Positions 1 through 8,790 of a DNA stretch of 46,068 bases are shown here, piece by piece (the stretch's first letter is position 1; each line of letters starts with the position of its first letter). Made by a program: the position numbers and the translations under genes. The notes under the pieces were generated by a model, which saw only the letters and a program-made list of their open reading frames with translations, had not been told where the DNA came from and did not search any database. This DNA is from Armatimonadota bacterium (GTDB taxonomy: Bacteria > Armatimonadota > UBA5829 > DTLH01). The stretch lies in contig JAKPFN010000010.1 in the NCBI GenBank assembly GCA_029551395.1, forward strand, positions 1 through 46,068, given 5' to 3'.

Positions 1-14
1 GGTATCTGGGGAAG

Positions 15-395
15 TTGAAAGACTCGATTTTAGGTAGAAAACAGCCGGAAAGTGCGAAAAAGGCAAAATCAGCTGCACAAAGCAGCCTGGACCTCAAGCA
101 TGGAGATATTGTTGAGGTCAAAAGTAAAAAAGAGATATTTAGCACCTTAAACAGAAGGGCAAGAAACCGTGGCCTTGCGTTTGTAGGGAGTATGATTAGA
201 TACTGTGGAGGCAGGTACTGCGTGCTGGATAATGTCAGGTATCTGATTGACGAAAATACAAACACTTTTCGGGAACTGACTGATGCAGTGATGCTTGAGG
301 ATGTCATTTGCACCGGCGAGTACTACGGAGGATGCCCAAGACGATGCTACTGGTTATGGCGAAGTGACTGGTTAAAGAAGGTTTCCAGCGATTAA
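15..395 (+). CDS. Small conserved protein of polysaccharide clusters, possibly 5'-truncated
   Basis: This 126-residue protein has the pattern VEVKSKKEIFSTL near residue 34, then a cysteine-rich C-terminal half: YCGGRYCV, LEDVICTG and GCPRRCYWLWRSDWLKKV. From memory, this pattern (VEV..KEEI..TLD, then CG, then CxG...C...C...W) occurs in small proteins of unknown function in exopolysaccharide or nonribosomal-peptide clusters. The regularly spaced Cys residues could bind metal, which is inference. The TTG at 15 has a GGGGAAG just upstream, but the frame stays open to the window edge, so the protein may begin outside. The following gene is on the opposite strand. The neighbouring export and nucleotide-sugar genes suggest an envelope role. 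Confidence 0.7.
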   Translation: MKDSILGRKQPESAKKAKSAAQSSLDLKHGDIVEVKSKKEIFSTLNRRARNRGLAFVGSMIRYCGGRYCVLDNVRYLIDENTNTFRELTDAVMLEDVICTGEYYGGCPRRCYWLWRSDWLKKVSSD

Positions 396-401
396 TCTCT
401 A

Positions 402-1277
402 TTATCCGTTTTCATACTCTTGTTCGATTATCCGGACTGCTTTTCTCCAAAAATCAACGCCAGGGTTTCTTTCATGCAGCTTTTTTACTAGTCTAGCGCC
501 GCCTGCAGCAAAGAGAATTCGTACTGCGGGATTGATGACCACTCTGTCACGGAATGGCTTTAGAACATATCCCATACCTTCTTTGTATCTGTTGAGTCCA
601 CTGGTATCTTCTATTGACTTTAACCCTATCGAGACATATCTGACTTCCCTGTGGGCAATAGCCTGCTGGGTTATAGTGAATGTAAGGGCGTTGTTAGGGC
701 AGTAACTCAGGTAGTCAGTTGCAGAGCTTTGTTTTAGTATGTGGTAATAATCTTCAATCAAGGCACAGACTACATAAGCTACCGGAGTTCCATCTACAAA
801 CGCTCCCCATGCCTCAAATCCCTCGATTCTAGATGCAGAATCGCAATAACGCGCCCATTTTTCCTGAGAAAGAGTGTTAGTGTCTCTTTCCTGCCTGATG
901 TAAGTTTCTTTATCTATCTCATATCCCCATTTAGCCAGTTCGCTGAATTCAACTCGTTCCACCTGGCAGAACTTCAGCGCACGTCTGGTACGGTTTCTTG
1001 CTTTCTCTTTAAGAGATGGGAAATCGTAGTTTTTATCATCAACAACGTATAAACCACCGTTGCACTCGCACTCTTCTCCATGGCAAGCGTAGCGAGCCAC
1101 CACAGCAGGCCCATTGATGAATATCCGGGCAAGTTCTTTCCTGTCAGGTGATACTATCCGATGGAATGGCAGGTTAAGATAAACGAAAGGATCTGTGTTA
1201 TACCAGTAACAACTGTTTGTTCTGATAATCTTATATCCCTGCGCTGACCAAAAGTCAGCAAACTGCTCTGCATTCAT
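402..1277 (-). CDS. GNAT/FemAB-like acyl- or aminoacyl-transferase family protein
   Basis: This 291-residue soluble protein has no signal peptide. The central part (residues 90-240: RNRTRRALKFCQVER, then GFEAWGAFVDGTPVAYVV, then YCPNNALTFTITQQAIA) looks like the second half of GNAT-fold proteins of the FemAB/BioF2-like type, in which a bulky substrate is acylated. There are several cysteines in the first third (CHGEECECNGG). The start is supported by an AGGAGG upstream of the ATG on the minus strand. It lies antiparallel between two plus-strand envelope genes, which suggests modification of a surface polymer. The assignment is by overall pattern only, and a general GNAT acetyltransferase is the main alternative. 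Confidence 0.5.
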   Translation of the reverse strand: MNAEQFADFWSAQGYKIIRTNSCYWYNTDPFVYLNLPFHRIVSPDRKELARIFINGPAVVARYACHGEECECNGGLYVVDDKNYDFPSLKEKARNRTRRALKFCQVERVEFSELAKWGYEIDKETYIRQERDTNTLSQEKWARYCDSASRIEGFEAWGAFVDGTPVAYVVCALIEDYYHILKQSSATDYLSYCPNNALTFTITQQAIAHREVRYVSIGLKSIEDTSGLNRYKEGMGYVLKPFRDRVVINPAVRILFAAGGARLVKKLHERNPGVDFWRKAVRIIEQEYENG

Positions 1278-1502
1278 CCGTCCTGCCTCCTGATTTAGCC
1301 ATGCGGTATACTCAAAGCATTGGAGAATTTACCCTTTTGTAAACATCGAATATGATTGCCGGTTGTATCTGTTACGCTTGTTGTGACTCATGTGTGATGT
1401 ATGTTTGATACCTTTAGTCGTTGGGAAGTTAAATGATATCCATTTTATGCTGTTGGCATTACACGGTTATATACCATTTATCAGAACAATGAAAGGTGAT
1501 TT
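1278..1502. other. Divergent intergenic region between the GNAT-like gene and the export gene
   Basis: This gap separates divergent genes, so it should hold promoters in both directions. I see the Shine-Dalgarno sequences of both flanking genes (AGGAGG on the minus strand near 1290; GAAAGGTG at 1491-1498) but no convincing -35/-10 pair and no terminator. Confidence 0.4.
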
Positions 1503-2780
1503 ATGATGCAGTTCTCTACAACTGGTCTGGATTTTCCTCGATTCTGCTCTGCATTGCGGAGCCAGCTAAAGCAAAGAAGAGGCAATAAAGCTGTAGCCAG
1601 AGTTTTGTTATCAAGTTTTGAGCATCGGCTTATTAGATTCACTACAGTCGTAATACTTCTGCTGTGCTGCTCTGGCATTTATGCGGCTGAACCGGAGCTG
1701 GATGCATATAAACTCGGTCCTGAGGATGTGGTGACTGTTGTAGTCTCACGTCATCCTGAGTTTTCGGGAGATTACTACATTCCTTCGGATGGCGTCATTA
1801 ACATAGTCGCTGTAGGTCGCATAAATGTAACAGGAAAGACTCTGGATGAACTTGCAGCGATAATCATAGAAAAATTAAGCGACCGGTTAAGGGAACCTGA
1901 AGTTACTGCCATACTAAAAACACCCCGGATGCAGCGCGTATATGTTCTTGGCTCGGTAGATAGGCCCGGACTTTACGATGTAAAACCAGGATGGCGGGTT
2001 ACTGAAGCGCTAGCTGCTGCAGGCGGATTGATTCCAGGCATTGAGCCTAGTGATTGTACAGCCATCATTACCAAATATGCAACAAATGAACGTAAGACTG
2101 TGAAGTTGACGGATGCACTCAGTGGTGATGTAACAGCAAACCTTCCTCTGGACAGCGGAGACATCCTGACAATAGAAGCGCAGGCAACTTTCCCGGTATA
2201 TGTGATGGGTAAAGTCAGAAATCCTGGGCTTTACAGGATTCGTACTGACAGTGCAGGCCTCATGGAAGCCATAACCCTTGCAGGAGGGGCGCTTGAGGAT
2301 GCATCACTTGAACGTGTGACTGTGACGCATATAGACGGCACATCGGAAGTCTTTAATCTTGTGCCTTGGATGACTAAGGGCGAGCAGGCCAAAAGAATAC
2401 CGATAAGAGCCAGCGACCTCATAACTGTGCCCGAAGAGATTTCTAGGGTTGCAGTGCTTGGTTATGTCAACCAGCCTGGTTTTTACACTCTGAAGTCAGG
2501 TCAGAAGCTTACTCTTGTTGATGTCCTTGGGCTTGCAAAGGGAGTTGATGACAAGAACGCCAAAACAAGTGAAATTGCAGTGATACGCACTAAGGATGGA
2601 AAACAAGAGAGGCTTACATTTGACCTCAAGAAGTTTCTAAAATCGGGCGATTTGGAGCATAATCCTGAGATTCTACCGGGAGATGTTGTTTACGTACCTA
2701 AATCAGGAAGGGCTGATTGGGACCAGATATTCAGGTCACTCAGTTCTGTAGCGTTAATCTTAAATCCATTAGTTAATTAG
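1503..2780 (+). CDS. Polysaccharide export protein, Wza/SLBB family
   Basis: This 425-residue secreted protein probably forms the periplasmic or outer-membrane channel that passes exopolysaccharide out of the cell. A hydrophobic signal segment (FTTVVILLLCCSGIYA) ends near residue 62 after an unusually long N-region, and cleavage after IYA is likely. A Poly_export domain follows (YKLGPEDVVTVVVSRHPEF to about residue 145). Next come at least three SLBB repeats, each opening with V.V.G.V..PG.Y (VYVLGSVDRPGLY, VYVMGKVRNPGLY, VAVLGYVNQPGFY). The ATG at 1503 follows GAAAGGTG at good spacing, so the long N-region seems real. The C-terminus ends in a short hydrophobic stretch. It sits before the dehydratase gene in the same orientation. 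Confidence 0.9.
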   Translation: MMQFSTTGLDFPRFCSALRSQLKQRRGNKAVARVLLSSFEHRLIRFTTVVILLLCCSGIYAAEPELDAYKLGPEDVVTVVVSRHPEFSGDYYIPSDGVINIVAVGRINVTGKTLDELAAIIIEKLSDRLREPEVTAILKTPRMQRVYVLGSVDRPGLYDVKPGWRVTEALAAAGGLIPGIEPSDCTAIITKYATNERKTVKLTDALSGDVTANLPLDSGDILTIEAQATFPVYVMGKVRNPGLYRIRTDSAGLMEAITLAGGALEDASLERVTVTHIDGTSEVFNLVPWMTKGEQAKRIPIRASDLITVPEEISRVAVLGYVNQPGFYTLKSGQKLTLVDVLGLAKGVDDKNAKTSEIAVIRTKDGKQERLTFDLKKFLKSGDLEHNPEILPGDVVYVPKSGRADWDQIFRSLSSVALILNPLVN

Positions 2781-2909
2781 ACCAACGTTCTTCAAGCTAT
2801 GTGAGTAAAATAGAAGAGAACCCAAGAGAAAGTATTAAATATTTTAACATTGCAGAATGAAGGGTAGATACAAGGCAGTTGATTTCGGATGTGAAAAGGG
2901 GCAATAGAA

Positions 2910-4877
2910 TTGGGGCAAAAGTCTACTAAATTCTGCCTAAGACCGCGCAGAATAGTTTTTGCGCTAATACTCATAGACACGTTGATGCTGCTTCTATCCG
3001 TTTTTGCATCGCTGTTTCTACGGTTTGACGGCTTATCCTGGTCGACAATCAGCAGAGATTATGTATACAGTCATCTTGCCAGCCTGCCTTTTATAATCCT
3101 TTTTTACCTCTTAGCGATGAATTACTTCCGGCTGTATAATTGCGCCTGGCGGTTTGCCAGCCTTGATATTTTGTGGAATGTCATAAAGGCAAACACAGTC
3201 GGTCTGTCAGGTCTCGTTATAGTCCAGTCATTGATGGATGGTGTAATCTTCCCTAGGTCTGTGCTGGCAATCACCTTGATTACAAATATCATGCTGACAG
3301 GCGGTGTACGTATCTTACTCCGTGTATTAAGCATATTGCGCGCACACGGATGGTCTATACGGAACATACACAGGATTATGAGCCTGAAGCGGGTTGTGAT
3401 TCTTGGTGCTGATGCAGATGGCGTGCGCGTGTTAAGGGCAATTAATGAAGAACCCCAGTTTCGATACAAGGTTATTGGGTTTCTAGATGATGATCCTGGT
3501 AAAAGAGGGATTTACATTAACAATATCAAGGTTTTAGGGCCTTGCAGTATGTTGAACAGCCTTATTGCGCAGAATAAGGTAGATGAGGTGATTGTTGCGC
3601 TATCGGAAACCAGTACCAGCAAAATTCAAGAATGTCTGGCAGAATGCAGGAAGCAAAAGCTGCCGGTGAAGATGGTTCCGCAGCTTTGCGATGTATTGAC
3701 AGGAAAAACGGCTGTAAAACTTGTTGATTTTCGCACGGAAGATCTGCTTAGCCGTCCTACTTTAGATACCAATGTAGAAAACATTGGCGGTTATCTTTCT
3801 AGAAAAAAAGTGCTGATTACTGGAGCCGGAGGGTCTATTGGCTCTGAGCTTTGCAGGCAGATTATATCTATGAATCCGGCATCTCTTATTCTTTTAGGTC
3901 ATGGAGAGAACTCCATCTACCATATTTATCGCCAACTAATCGCTGATTACCCTTGGTTTACAGACAATATCAAGGTGGTTATTGCGTCCGTTTCGAATCA
4001 GCGGCGTGTTCGCCAGGTTTTTGAGGAGTATCATCCGGATATCGTCTATCATACTGCTGCGCACAAGCACGTTCCAATAATGGAGACAAATGAACAGGAA
4101 GCTGTAAGCAACAATGTGCTGGGTACCAGTTATGTTACCAGGGCATGCGGCGTTTATGGCGCGGAACAGATGATTCTGGTCTCGACTGACAAGGCTGCAA
4201 ATCCCTGTTCAGTCATGGGAGCAACCAAATGGCTTTGTGAAGAGGTGCTTCGTGCTGCTTCTGTCCACTGGCCTGCTACTGATTTCATAACGGTTCGTTT
4301 CGGTAATGTGCTTGGGAGCAGGGGAAGTGTTGTGCCGCTGTTTCGGGAGCAGATAAGTCATGGCGGACCTGTCACAGTCACCCATCCTGAGATGACTCGC
4401 TACTTCACGACTATCCCGGAGGCAGTCCGGCTTGTAATCCAGGCTGGTGCAATGGGGAGTTCAGGCAGGCTTTATCTTTTAGATATGGGAGATCCGGTAA
4501 GAATAGCGGATATTGCAAAGGACATGATTCGGCTGCACGGATTGGACCCAAAATCAGATATTCGGATAGAGTTCACAGGAATCAGACCTGGCGAAAGACT
4601 TCATGAACAACTGGTTGCGGATGATGAGTGTATTAGCAAGACTCCCTGGAATGGGCTTCTGTTGGTCAACAGACCTGACTACTATACACCGGATGAGATA
4701 ACTGAGATTCTGAATCAACTGGAATTTGCAGTCGAACATGAAAGTCCTGCAGCCATCCGAAGAATACTTAAAGAGTTGGTCAAATGCTCTCAATACAGTA
4801 GTGTGTCAGAACTGGTTGACATTAAATATGATACCGACAACATCGAAAGCGCTGGCGTTAGAAAAGTGAAGTGGTAA
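2910..4877 (+). CDS. Membrane nucleotide-sugar 4,6-dehydratase/epimerase, CapD/WbpM type
   Basis: This 655-residue protein is the full-length membrane form. Four hydrophobic segments lie in residues 10-145. A first nucleotide-binding fold follows (VVILGADADGVRVLRAI near 165), then a catalytic SDR domain beginning at VLITGAGGSIGSELCRQI near 310. The SDR has STDKA followed by VMGATK. That is the Ser-Met-Lys arrangement of the WbpM/FlaA1/PglF group, where Met replaces the usual Tyr. Members act on UDP-GlcNAc, making 6-deoxy-4-keto sugars for surface glycans. The TTG start at 2910 follows AAAAGGGG with good spacing. The substrate is inferred from the family, not visible in the sequence. Confidence 0.9.
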   Translation: MGQKSTKFCLRPRRIVFALILIDTLMLLLSVFASLFLRFDGLSWSTISRDYVYSHLASLPFIILFYLLAMNYFRLYNCAWRFASLDILWNVIKANTVGLSGLVIVQSLMDGVIFPRSVLAITLITNIMLTGGVRILLRVLSILRAHGWSIRNIHRIMSLKRVVILGADADGVRVLRAINEEPQFRYKVIGFLDDDPGKRGIYINNIKVLGPCSMLNSLIAQNKVDEVIVALSETSTSKIQECLAECRKQKLPVKMVPQLCDVLTGKTAVKLVDFRTEDLLSRPTLDTNVENIGGYLSRKKVLITGAGGSIGSELCRQIISMNPASLILLGHGENSIYHIYRQLIADYPWFTDNIKVVIASVSNQRRVRQVFEEYHPDIVYHTAAHKHVPIMETNEQEAVSNNVLGTSYVTRACGVYGAEQMILVSTDKAANPCSVMGATKWLCEEVLRAASVHWPATDFITVRFGNVLGSRGSVVPLFREQISHGGPVTVTHPEMTRYFTTIPEAVRLVIQAGAMGSSGRLYLLDMGDPVRIADIAKDMIRLHGLDPKSDIRIEFTGIRPGERLHEQLVADDECISKTPWNGLLLVNRPDYYTPDEITEILNQLEFAVEHESPAAIRRILKELVKCSQYSSVSELVDIKYDTDNIESAGVRKVKW

Positions 4878-4933
4878 GTTCATGATAGATTTATAAAAGG
4901 CCAGATATACGTCTTTGCAGCCAGCATTGCTGC

Positions 4934-4962
4934 TTTACACTAAAAGTCAAGGTTGTTATAAT
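4934..4962 (+). promoter_or_regulatory. Sigma-70-type promoter for galE
   Basis: TTTACA at 4934-4939 and TATAAT at 4957-4962 are separated by 17 bases. The expected start near 4969 would give a leader of about 140 nt before galE, containing the hairpins listed next. Confidence 0.6.
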
Positions 4963-4977
4963 ATTTGTTGACAGGAT

Positions 4978-5071
4978 GGTACTGCTGGCAAAAAAGACGC
5001 CGTAGTACCTTCTAGCAGTAATCGAAAGCCCTCTTTCAAGCTGGTAGAGCAATATGATGCTCTACCAGTTT
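4978..5071 (+). promoter_or_regulatory. Structured 5' leader of galE with competing hairpins
   Basis: GGTACT (4978-4983) can pair with AGTACC (5004-5009). The overlapping TACTGCT (4980-4986) can instead pair with AGCAGTA (5014-5020), so the two stems exclude each other. Downstream, a perfect 11-bp stem (5041-5051 with 5058-5068) extends outward to about 14 bp with an ATATGA loop. A weak T-rich stretch follows it. This could be an attenuator or simply a terminator plus leader. No known riboswitch motif was recognised. Confidence 0.45.
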
Positions 5072-5108
5072 CAAGTTTATTAAGGGCGCAATATTGAGGG
5101 GGAGGCCG

Positions 5109-6098
5109 ATGGCGATTCTTGTTACAGGCGGGCTTGGATATGTTGGCTCGCATGCAGTTAAGCTTCTAGTTGACCGAGGTGAGCAGGTAATAAACCTCGA
5201 CGATTTATCCTATGGCCACGTTGGCGCAGCCAGTGGAAGTGAGGTCGTCATTGGAGATATTGGCGACGCCGGACTGCTTAAGAGTATCTTTTCCAAGTAT
5301 ACTATTGATGCAGTCATGCACTTTGCTGCATTTGCTGCAGTTGGCGAGTCAGTAGAGAATCCCCAGAAGTATTACATCAATAATATCTCGAAAAGTATCG
5401 TACTTTTGCAGGAAATGTTGGCTGCCGGGGTGAAGAAGATGATATTCTCCTCAACGGCTGCTGTGTTTGGTGAGCCGCAGGTGGTGCCGATTCCTGAAGA
5501 TCATCCGAAGGATCCGACCAATCCTTACGGCCGTTCGAAACTGATGCTCGAGGAGATTCTGTCAGAGTACGATCATGCCTATGGACTCAAATGGACTGCC
5601 TTGAGATACTTTAATGCATCCGGGGCTGATCCATCAGGTACTATTGGTGAAGACCATACTCCTGAACATCATCTAATACCTATAGTGTTGGATGTAGCTC
5701 TCGGCAAGCGTGAGAAGGTTTCGATTTTTGGAACAGACTGGCCTACACCTGATGGAACGTGCGTCCGGGATTATGTTCATGTGACCGATCTTGCGAATGC
5801 TCACATACTGGCACTGGAAGCATTGAGGTCTGGCGCATCAAGTAATGTCTATAATATGGGTAATGGCAGCGGATATTCGGTAAAGGAAGTTATCACTGTT
5901 GCCGAAGAAGTAACAGGGAAGAAAATTGCCGCTGTTCCTGCAGAGAGAAGAGCAGGGGATCCGGCAAGACTGGTTGCCAGTTCTGAAAAAATCAAAAAAG
6001 AGCTTGGTTGGAAGCCGCAGTTCGCAGACCTTCCGACAATAATAAGTACAGCCTGGGAATGGCATAAGAACCATCCGAATGGCTTTGGAGATAAGTAG
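5109..6098 (+). CDS. galE: UDP-glucose 4-epimerase
   Basis: This 329-residue cytosolic extended SDR interconverts UDP-glucose and UDP-galactose with bound NAD, supplying galactose for surface glycans. It has the N-terminal GGLGYVGSH nucleotide-binding motif and the catalytic YGRSK (Tyr-x3-Lys) after the SSTAAVFG serine region. It also has the family signatures ALRYFNASGAD and RDYVHVTDLANAH. Length matches the family (about 330). I chose the ATG at 5109, behind a GAGGG at about 8 nt, rather than the in-frame TTG at 5094. It closes the polysaccharide gene group and is followed by a hairpin before thrS. Confidence 0.93.
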   Translation: MAILVTGGLGYVGSHAVKLLVDRGEQVINLDDLSYGHVGAASGSEVVIGDIGDAGLLKSIFSKYTIDAVMHFAAFAAVGESVENPQKYYINNISKSIVLLQEMLAAGVKKMIFSSTAAVFGEPQVVPIPEDHPKDPTNPYGRSKLMLEEILSEYDHAYGLKWTALRYFNASGADPSGTIGEDHTPEHHLIPIVLDVALGKREKVSIFGTDWPTPDGTCVRDYVHVTDLANAHILALEALRSGASSNVYNMGNGSGYSVKEVITVAEEVTGKKIAAVPAERRAGDPARLVASSEKIKKELGWKPQFADLPTIISTAWEWHKNHPNGFGDK

Positions 6099-6108
6099 GA
6101 TTTTTGTT

Positions 6109-6136
6109 CATGAGGCATAATCGATTATGGCTCATG
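6109..6136 (+). terminator. Near-perfect 28-nt palindrome between galE and thrS
   Basis: The two 14-nt halves, 6109-6122 and 6123-6136, are reverse complements with one mismatch, centred on TCGA. No T-tract follows, so it may be a factor-dependent end, a processing site or an operator for the thrS unit rather than an intrinsic terminator. Confidence 0.45.
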
Positions 6137-6165
6137 AGCTAATGCATATAACCTGAGGAAAAGCC

Positions 6166-7887
6166 ATGGACAAAGCAGAAGCCCTGGACATCATAAGGCA
6201 CTCGACGGCGCACGTAATGGCGCATGCAGTTCAAAACCTCTGGCCTGAGGTCAAAATAGGTATCGGTCCAGCTATCGAAGACGGGTTCTACTACGACTTC
6301 GAGAAGGCGGAACCGTTCACTCCTGAAGACCTTGAACGCATAGAAGCCGAGATGACTCGTATCATCAAAGCAGATAAGCCGTTTACACGCCGAGAGGTGT
6401 CAAGAGAAGAAGCAGAGCAGATATTTAAGGATCAGCCTTATAAACTCGAACTCATCAGAGAGCTTCCTGATGAAACTTCGACTGTGTACGAGGAAGATGG
6501 CTTTGTCGATTGGTGCCGTGGTCCGCATGTAGAAAGCACTGGAAAGCTTGGTGTCTTTAAGTTGCTCTCGATTGCTGGGGCGTATTGGCGTGGTGATGAG
6601 CGCAACCCTATGCTCCAGCGTATCTATGGAACAGCTTGGAGCACTAAAGAAGAACTGGACGAGTACCTTCACAAGCTGGAAGAGGCTGAAAAGAGAGACC
6701 ATCGGAAACTCGGTAAGGAACTGGACTTGTTCTCGTTCCAGGAAGAAGCTGGCCCCGGTCTTGTGTTCTGGCATCCGAAAGGTGCGTTGGTACGCAAGGT
6801 TATCGAGGACTACTGGCGGGACGAGCATCTTAAAGGCGGCTATGAGTTGGTCATGACCCCGCATATTGCTCGCCAGGACTTGTGGGTAACAAGCGGCCAC
6901 CTGGACTTCTTCTCGGAGAATATGTACTCTCCTATGGAAGTAGAGGGCAGCCCGTATCTCATCAAGCCGATGAACTGCCCGTTCCATCTTTTAATCTATA
7001 AAGACAAGCTCCGCAGCTACAGGGAGCTTCCGATCAGATGGGCTGAGCTTGGAACGGTTTACAGATATGAGCGTTCAGGCGTTTTGCACGGACTGGCCAG
7101 AGTTAGAGGATTCACGCAGGATGATGCGCATATCATCTGCCGTCCTGACCAGTTGGATGACGAGATCATCCGCGTACTGAACTTTGTAATCAACATTCTG
7201 AGCCGGTTTGGGTTCACGGAGTATGGTGTCTACCTCTCAACAAGGCCGAAGGATAAGTATGTCGGCACGGATGAGAGTTGGGAGAAGGCTACGGAAGCAC
7301 TGCGCAAAGCGCTCGAGTCAAGAGGACTTGATTATAAGGTCGATGAAGGCGGAGGAGCTTTCTATGGACCTAAGATTGATGTTAAAATAAAAGACGCGCT
7401 TGGTAGGGAGCATCAATGCAGCACGATTCAGGTGGACTTTAACGAGCCTGAGAGGTTTGACATCACATATATTGGTGAAGATGGCAAGGCTCATCGACCG
7501 ATAATGATCCATCGTGCGCTTCTTGGTTCCCTGGAGCGGTTCTTTGCAGTCTTGGTAGAGCATTATGCTGGTGCATTCCCTCTGTGGCTGGCTCCGGTGC
7601 AGGTTGTTCTGCTGCCGATTGCAGATAGACATCAGGAATATGCGTATTCGGTAGCTGAGAAGCTGAAATCCCTGGGACTCCGTGTTACGGTCGATGTGCG
7701 GAACGAAAAGACTGGGTATAAGATACGCGAAGCGCAGGTACAGAAGATTCCATATATGCTGGTAGTTGGTGATAGGGAGGTTGAGCAGGGACAGGTTTCC
7801 GTACGCGCAAGGGATCGCGGAGACCTTGGCGCTCGACCAGTAGATGAGTTTCTGTCTGATCTTACGAAGGAGTTGACAGGCTCGTGA
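6166..7887 (+). CDS. thrS: Threonyl-tRNA synthetase lacking the TGS domain
   Basis: This 573-residue class II synthetase charges tRNA-Thr. It begins directly with the editing domain ([11 protein letters not shown], and C-x-GPH in [10 protein letters not shown]). The catalytic core follows, with zinc ligands in [17 protein letters not shown] and [13 protein letters not shown]. The anticodon-binding domain is C-terminal ([11 protein letters not shown] onward). Typical ThrRS is about 640 residues with an N-terminal TGS domain of about 60, which is absent. A TGA stop in frame at 6154-6156, directly upstream of the ATG, rules out a longer N-terminus. TGAGGA precedes the start. It leads an infC-rpmI-rplT-pheS-pheT group. 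Confidence 0.95.
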   Translation: MDKAEALDIIRHSTAHVMAHAVQNLWPEVKIGIGPAIEDGFYYDFEKAEPFTPEDLERIEAEMTRIIKADKPFTRREVSREEAEQIFKDQPYKLELIRELPDETSTVYEEDGFVDWCRGPHVESTGKLGVFKLLSIAGAYWRGDERNPMLQRIYGTAWSTKEELDEYLHKLEEAEKRDHRKLGKELDLFSFQEEAGPGLVFWHPKGALVRKVIEDYWRDEHLKGGYELVMTPHIARQDLWVTSGHLDFFSENMYSPMEVEGSPYLIKPMNCPFHLLIYKDKLRSYRELPIRWAELGTVYRYERSGVLHGLARVRGFTQDDAHIICRPDQLDDEIIRVLNFVINILSRFGFTEYGVYLSTRPKDKYVGTDESWEKATEALRKALESRGLDYKVDEGGGAFYGPKIDVKIKDALGREHQCSTIQVDFNEPERFDITYIGEDGKAHRPIMIHRALLGSLERFFAVLVEHYAGAFPLWLAPVQVVLLPIADRHQEYAYSVAEKLKSLGLRVTVDVRNEKTGYKIREAQVQKIPYMLVVGDREVEQGQVSVRARDRGDLGARPVDEFLSDLTKELTGS

Positions 7888-7954
7888 TGGTTCGCTATAC
7901 TATCAGGGAAAATCCGGCCGGAGAGTAATTGGCCGAACTTGAGGTGATAAAGCT

Positions 7955-8479
7955 ATAAAAGGCGATTTCAGGGTCAACGAGAGGATTCGCGCCCGGGAAG
8001 TCAGATTGATTGACGAGAACGGCACGCAGGTCGGGATAGTTCCTGCAAGACAGGCGCTCGACATGGCCCGCGAGAAGGGTCTGGATCTCATTGAGGTTGC
8101 GCCGATGGCGAACCCTCCCGTCTGCCGGATCATGGACTACGGTAAGTGGAAGTATGAACAGGGCAAACGGGAGCGCGAAGCGCATAAAAAACAGCGTTCT
8201 TCGGAAGTAAAAGGCATCCGAATGCGCCCTGGTATTGATGAGCATGATTTTCAGTTCAAGCTCAAAAATGCTCTGAAGTTCCTTAAGGAAGGTGATAAGG
8301 TGAAATTTACTGTCATCTTCCGAAGTCGAGAGATCACCCATCCGGAGTTTGCCCGAAGGTCTCTCCAGAGGATTGCCGAAGCATCGCAGGAGATAGCGGT
8401 TGTCGAAAAGGCGCCGTCTATGGAAGGCAGGACTATGACTATGATTCTAAGTCCTAAAACTTCCACTCCAGTGTCTTAA
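7955..8479 (+). CDS. infC: Translation initiation factor IF-3, probable AUA start
   Basis: IF-3 binds the 30S subunit and checks start codons and initiator tRNA. The conserved N-terminus (RVNERIRAREVRLID) and PPVCRIMDYGKWKYEQ linker region are present, as is the C-terminal domain (IRMRPGIDEHDFQFKLKNA). The frame is open from the TGA at 7940 and contains no ATG, GTG or TTG until a TTG at 8006, inside conserved sequence. ATA at 7955 lies 8 nt after GAGGTG and gives a 174-residue protein, the usual length. Rare AUU/AUC/AUA starts are a known feature of infC and allow self-regulation, because IF-3 rejects non-canonical starts. Confidence 0.9.
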   Translation: MKGDFRVNERIRAREVRLIDENGTQVGIVPARQALDMAREKGLDLIEVAPMANPPVCRIMDYGKWKYEQGKREREAHKKQRSSEVKGIRMRPGIDEHDFQFKLKNALKFLKEGDKVKFTVIFRSREITHPEFARRSLQRIAEASQEIAVVEKAPSMEGRTMTMILSPKTSTPVS

Positions 8480-8559
8480 CATAGACTGTTATTGACCAGC
8501 AGTCAGCTTAGGTGTGATAACTCAACTGAGTCTGATTGCTTTTATTAGTGAGGTATAAA

Positions 8560-8757
8560 GTGCCGAAAATTAAAACAAGAAAAACGGCCGCTAAGCGGTT
8601 CAAGATTACAGGTACTGGCAAGGTTCTACACGGACATGCTAGAATGAACCACCTGATGATGAAGAAATCATCCTCCAGGGAACGCAGGCTCGAGATCGAG
8701 AGCCAGGTTACCGGTGGAGAGTTGAAAAAAATTAAAAAAATGCTGCCAGGCATATAA
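8560..8757 (+). CDS. rpmI: 50S ribosomal protein L35
   Basis: This 65-residue basic protein starts VPKIKTRKTAAKRFKITGTG and ends KKIKKMLPGI, as expected for L35 of the large subunit. I chose the GTG at 8560, behind TGAGGT. The longer frame back to 8536 would add a hydrophobic stub foreign to the family. The infC-rpmI-rplT order is the standard bacterial one, and these genes are often self-controlled by IF-3 or L20. Confidence 0.94.
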   Translation: MPKIKTRKTAAKRFKITGTGKVLHGHARMNHLMMKKSSSRERRLEIESQVTGGELKKIKKMLPGI

Positions 8758-8790
8758 GGCTGGTAGTCGGTAAGTTAGGAGAACACGGAT

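Noticed and set aside
741-1052. 103-codon plus-strand ORF opposite the GNAT-like gene
   Set aside because: It is a shadow of the minus-strand gene, which has a good ribosome site and a recognisable fold pattern.
4969-6165. T-box leader for thrS
   Set aside because: No conserved T-box core was found upstream of thrS or galE, and the visible hairpins do not fit the stem I and antiterminator layout.
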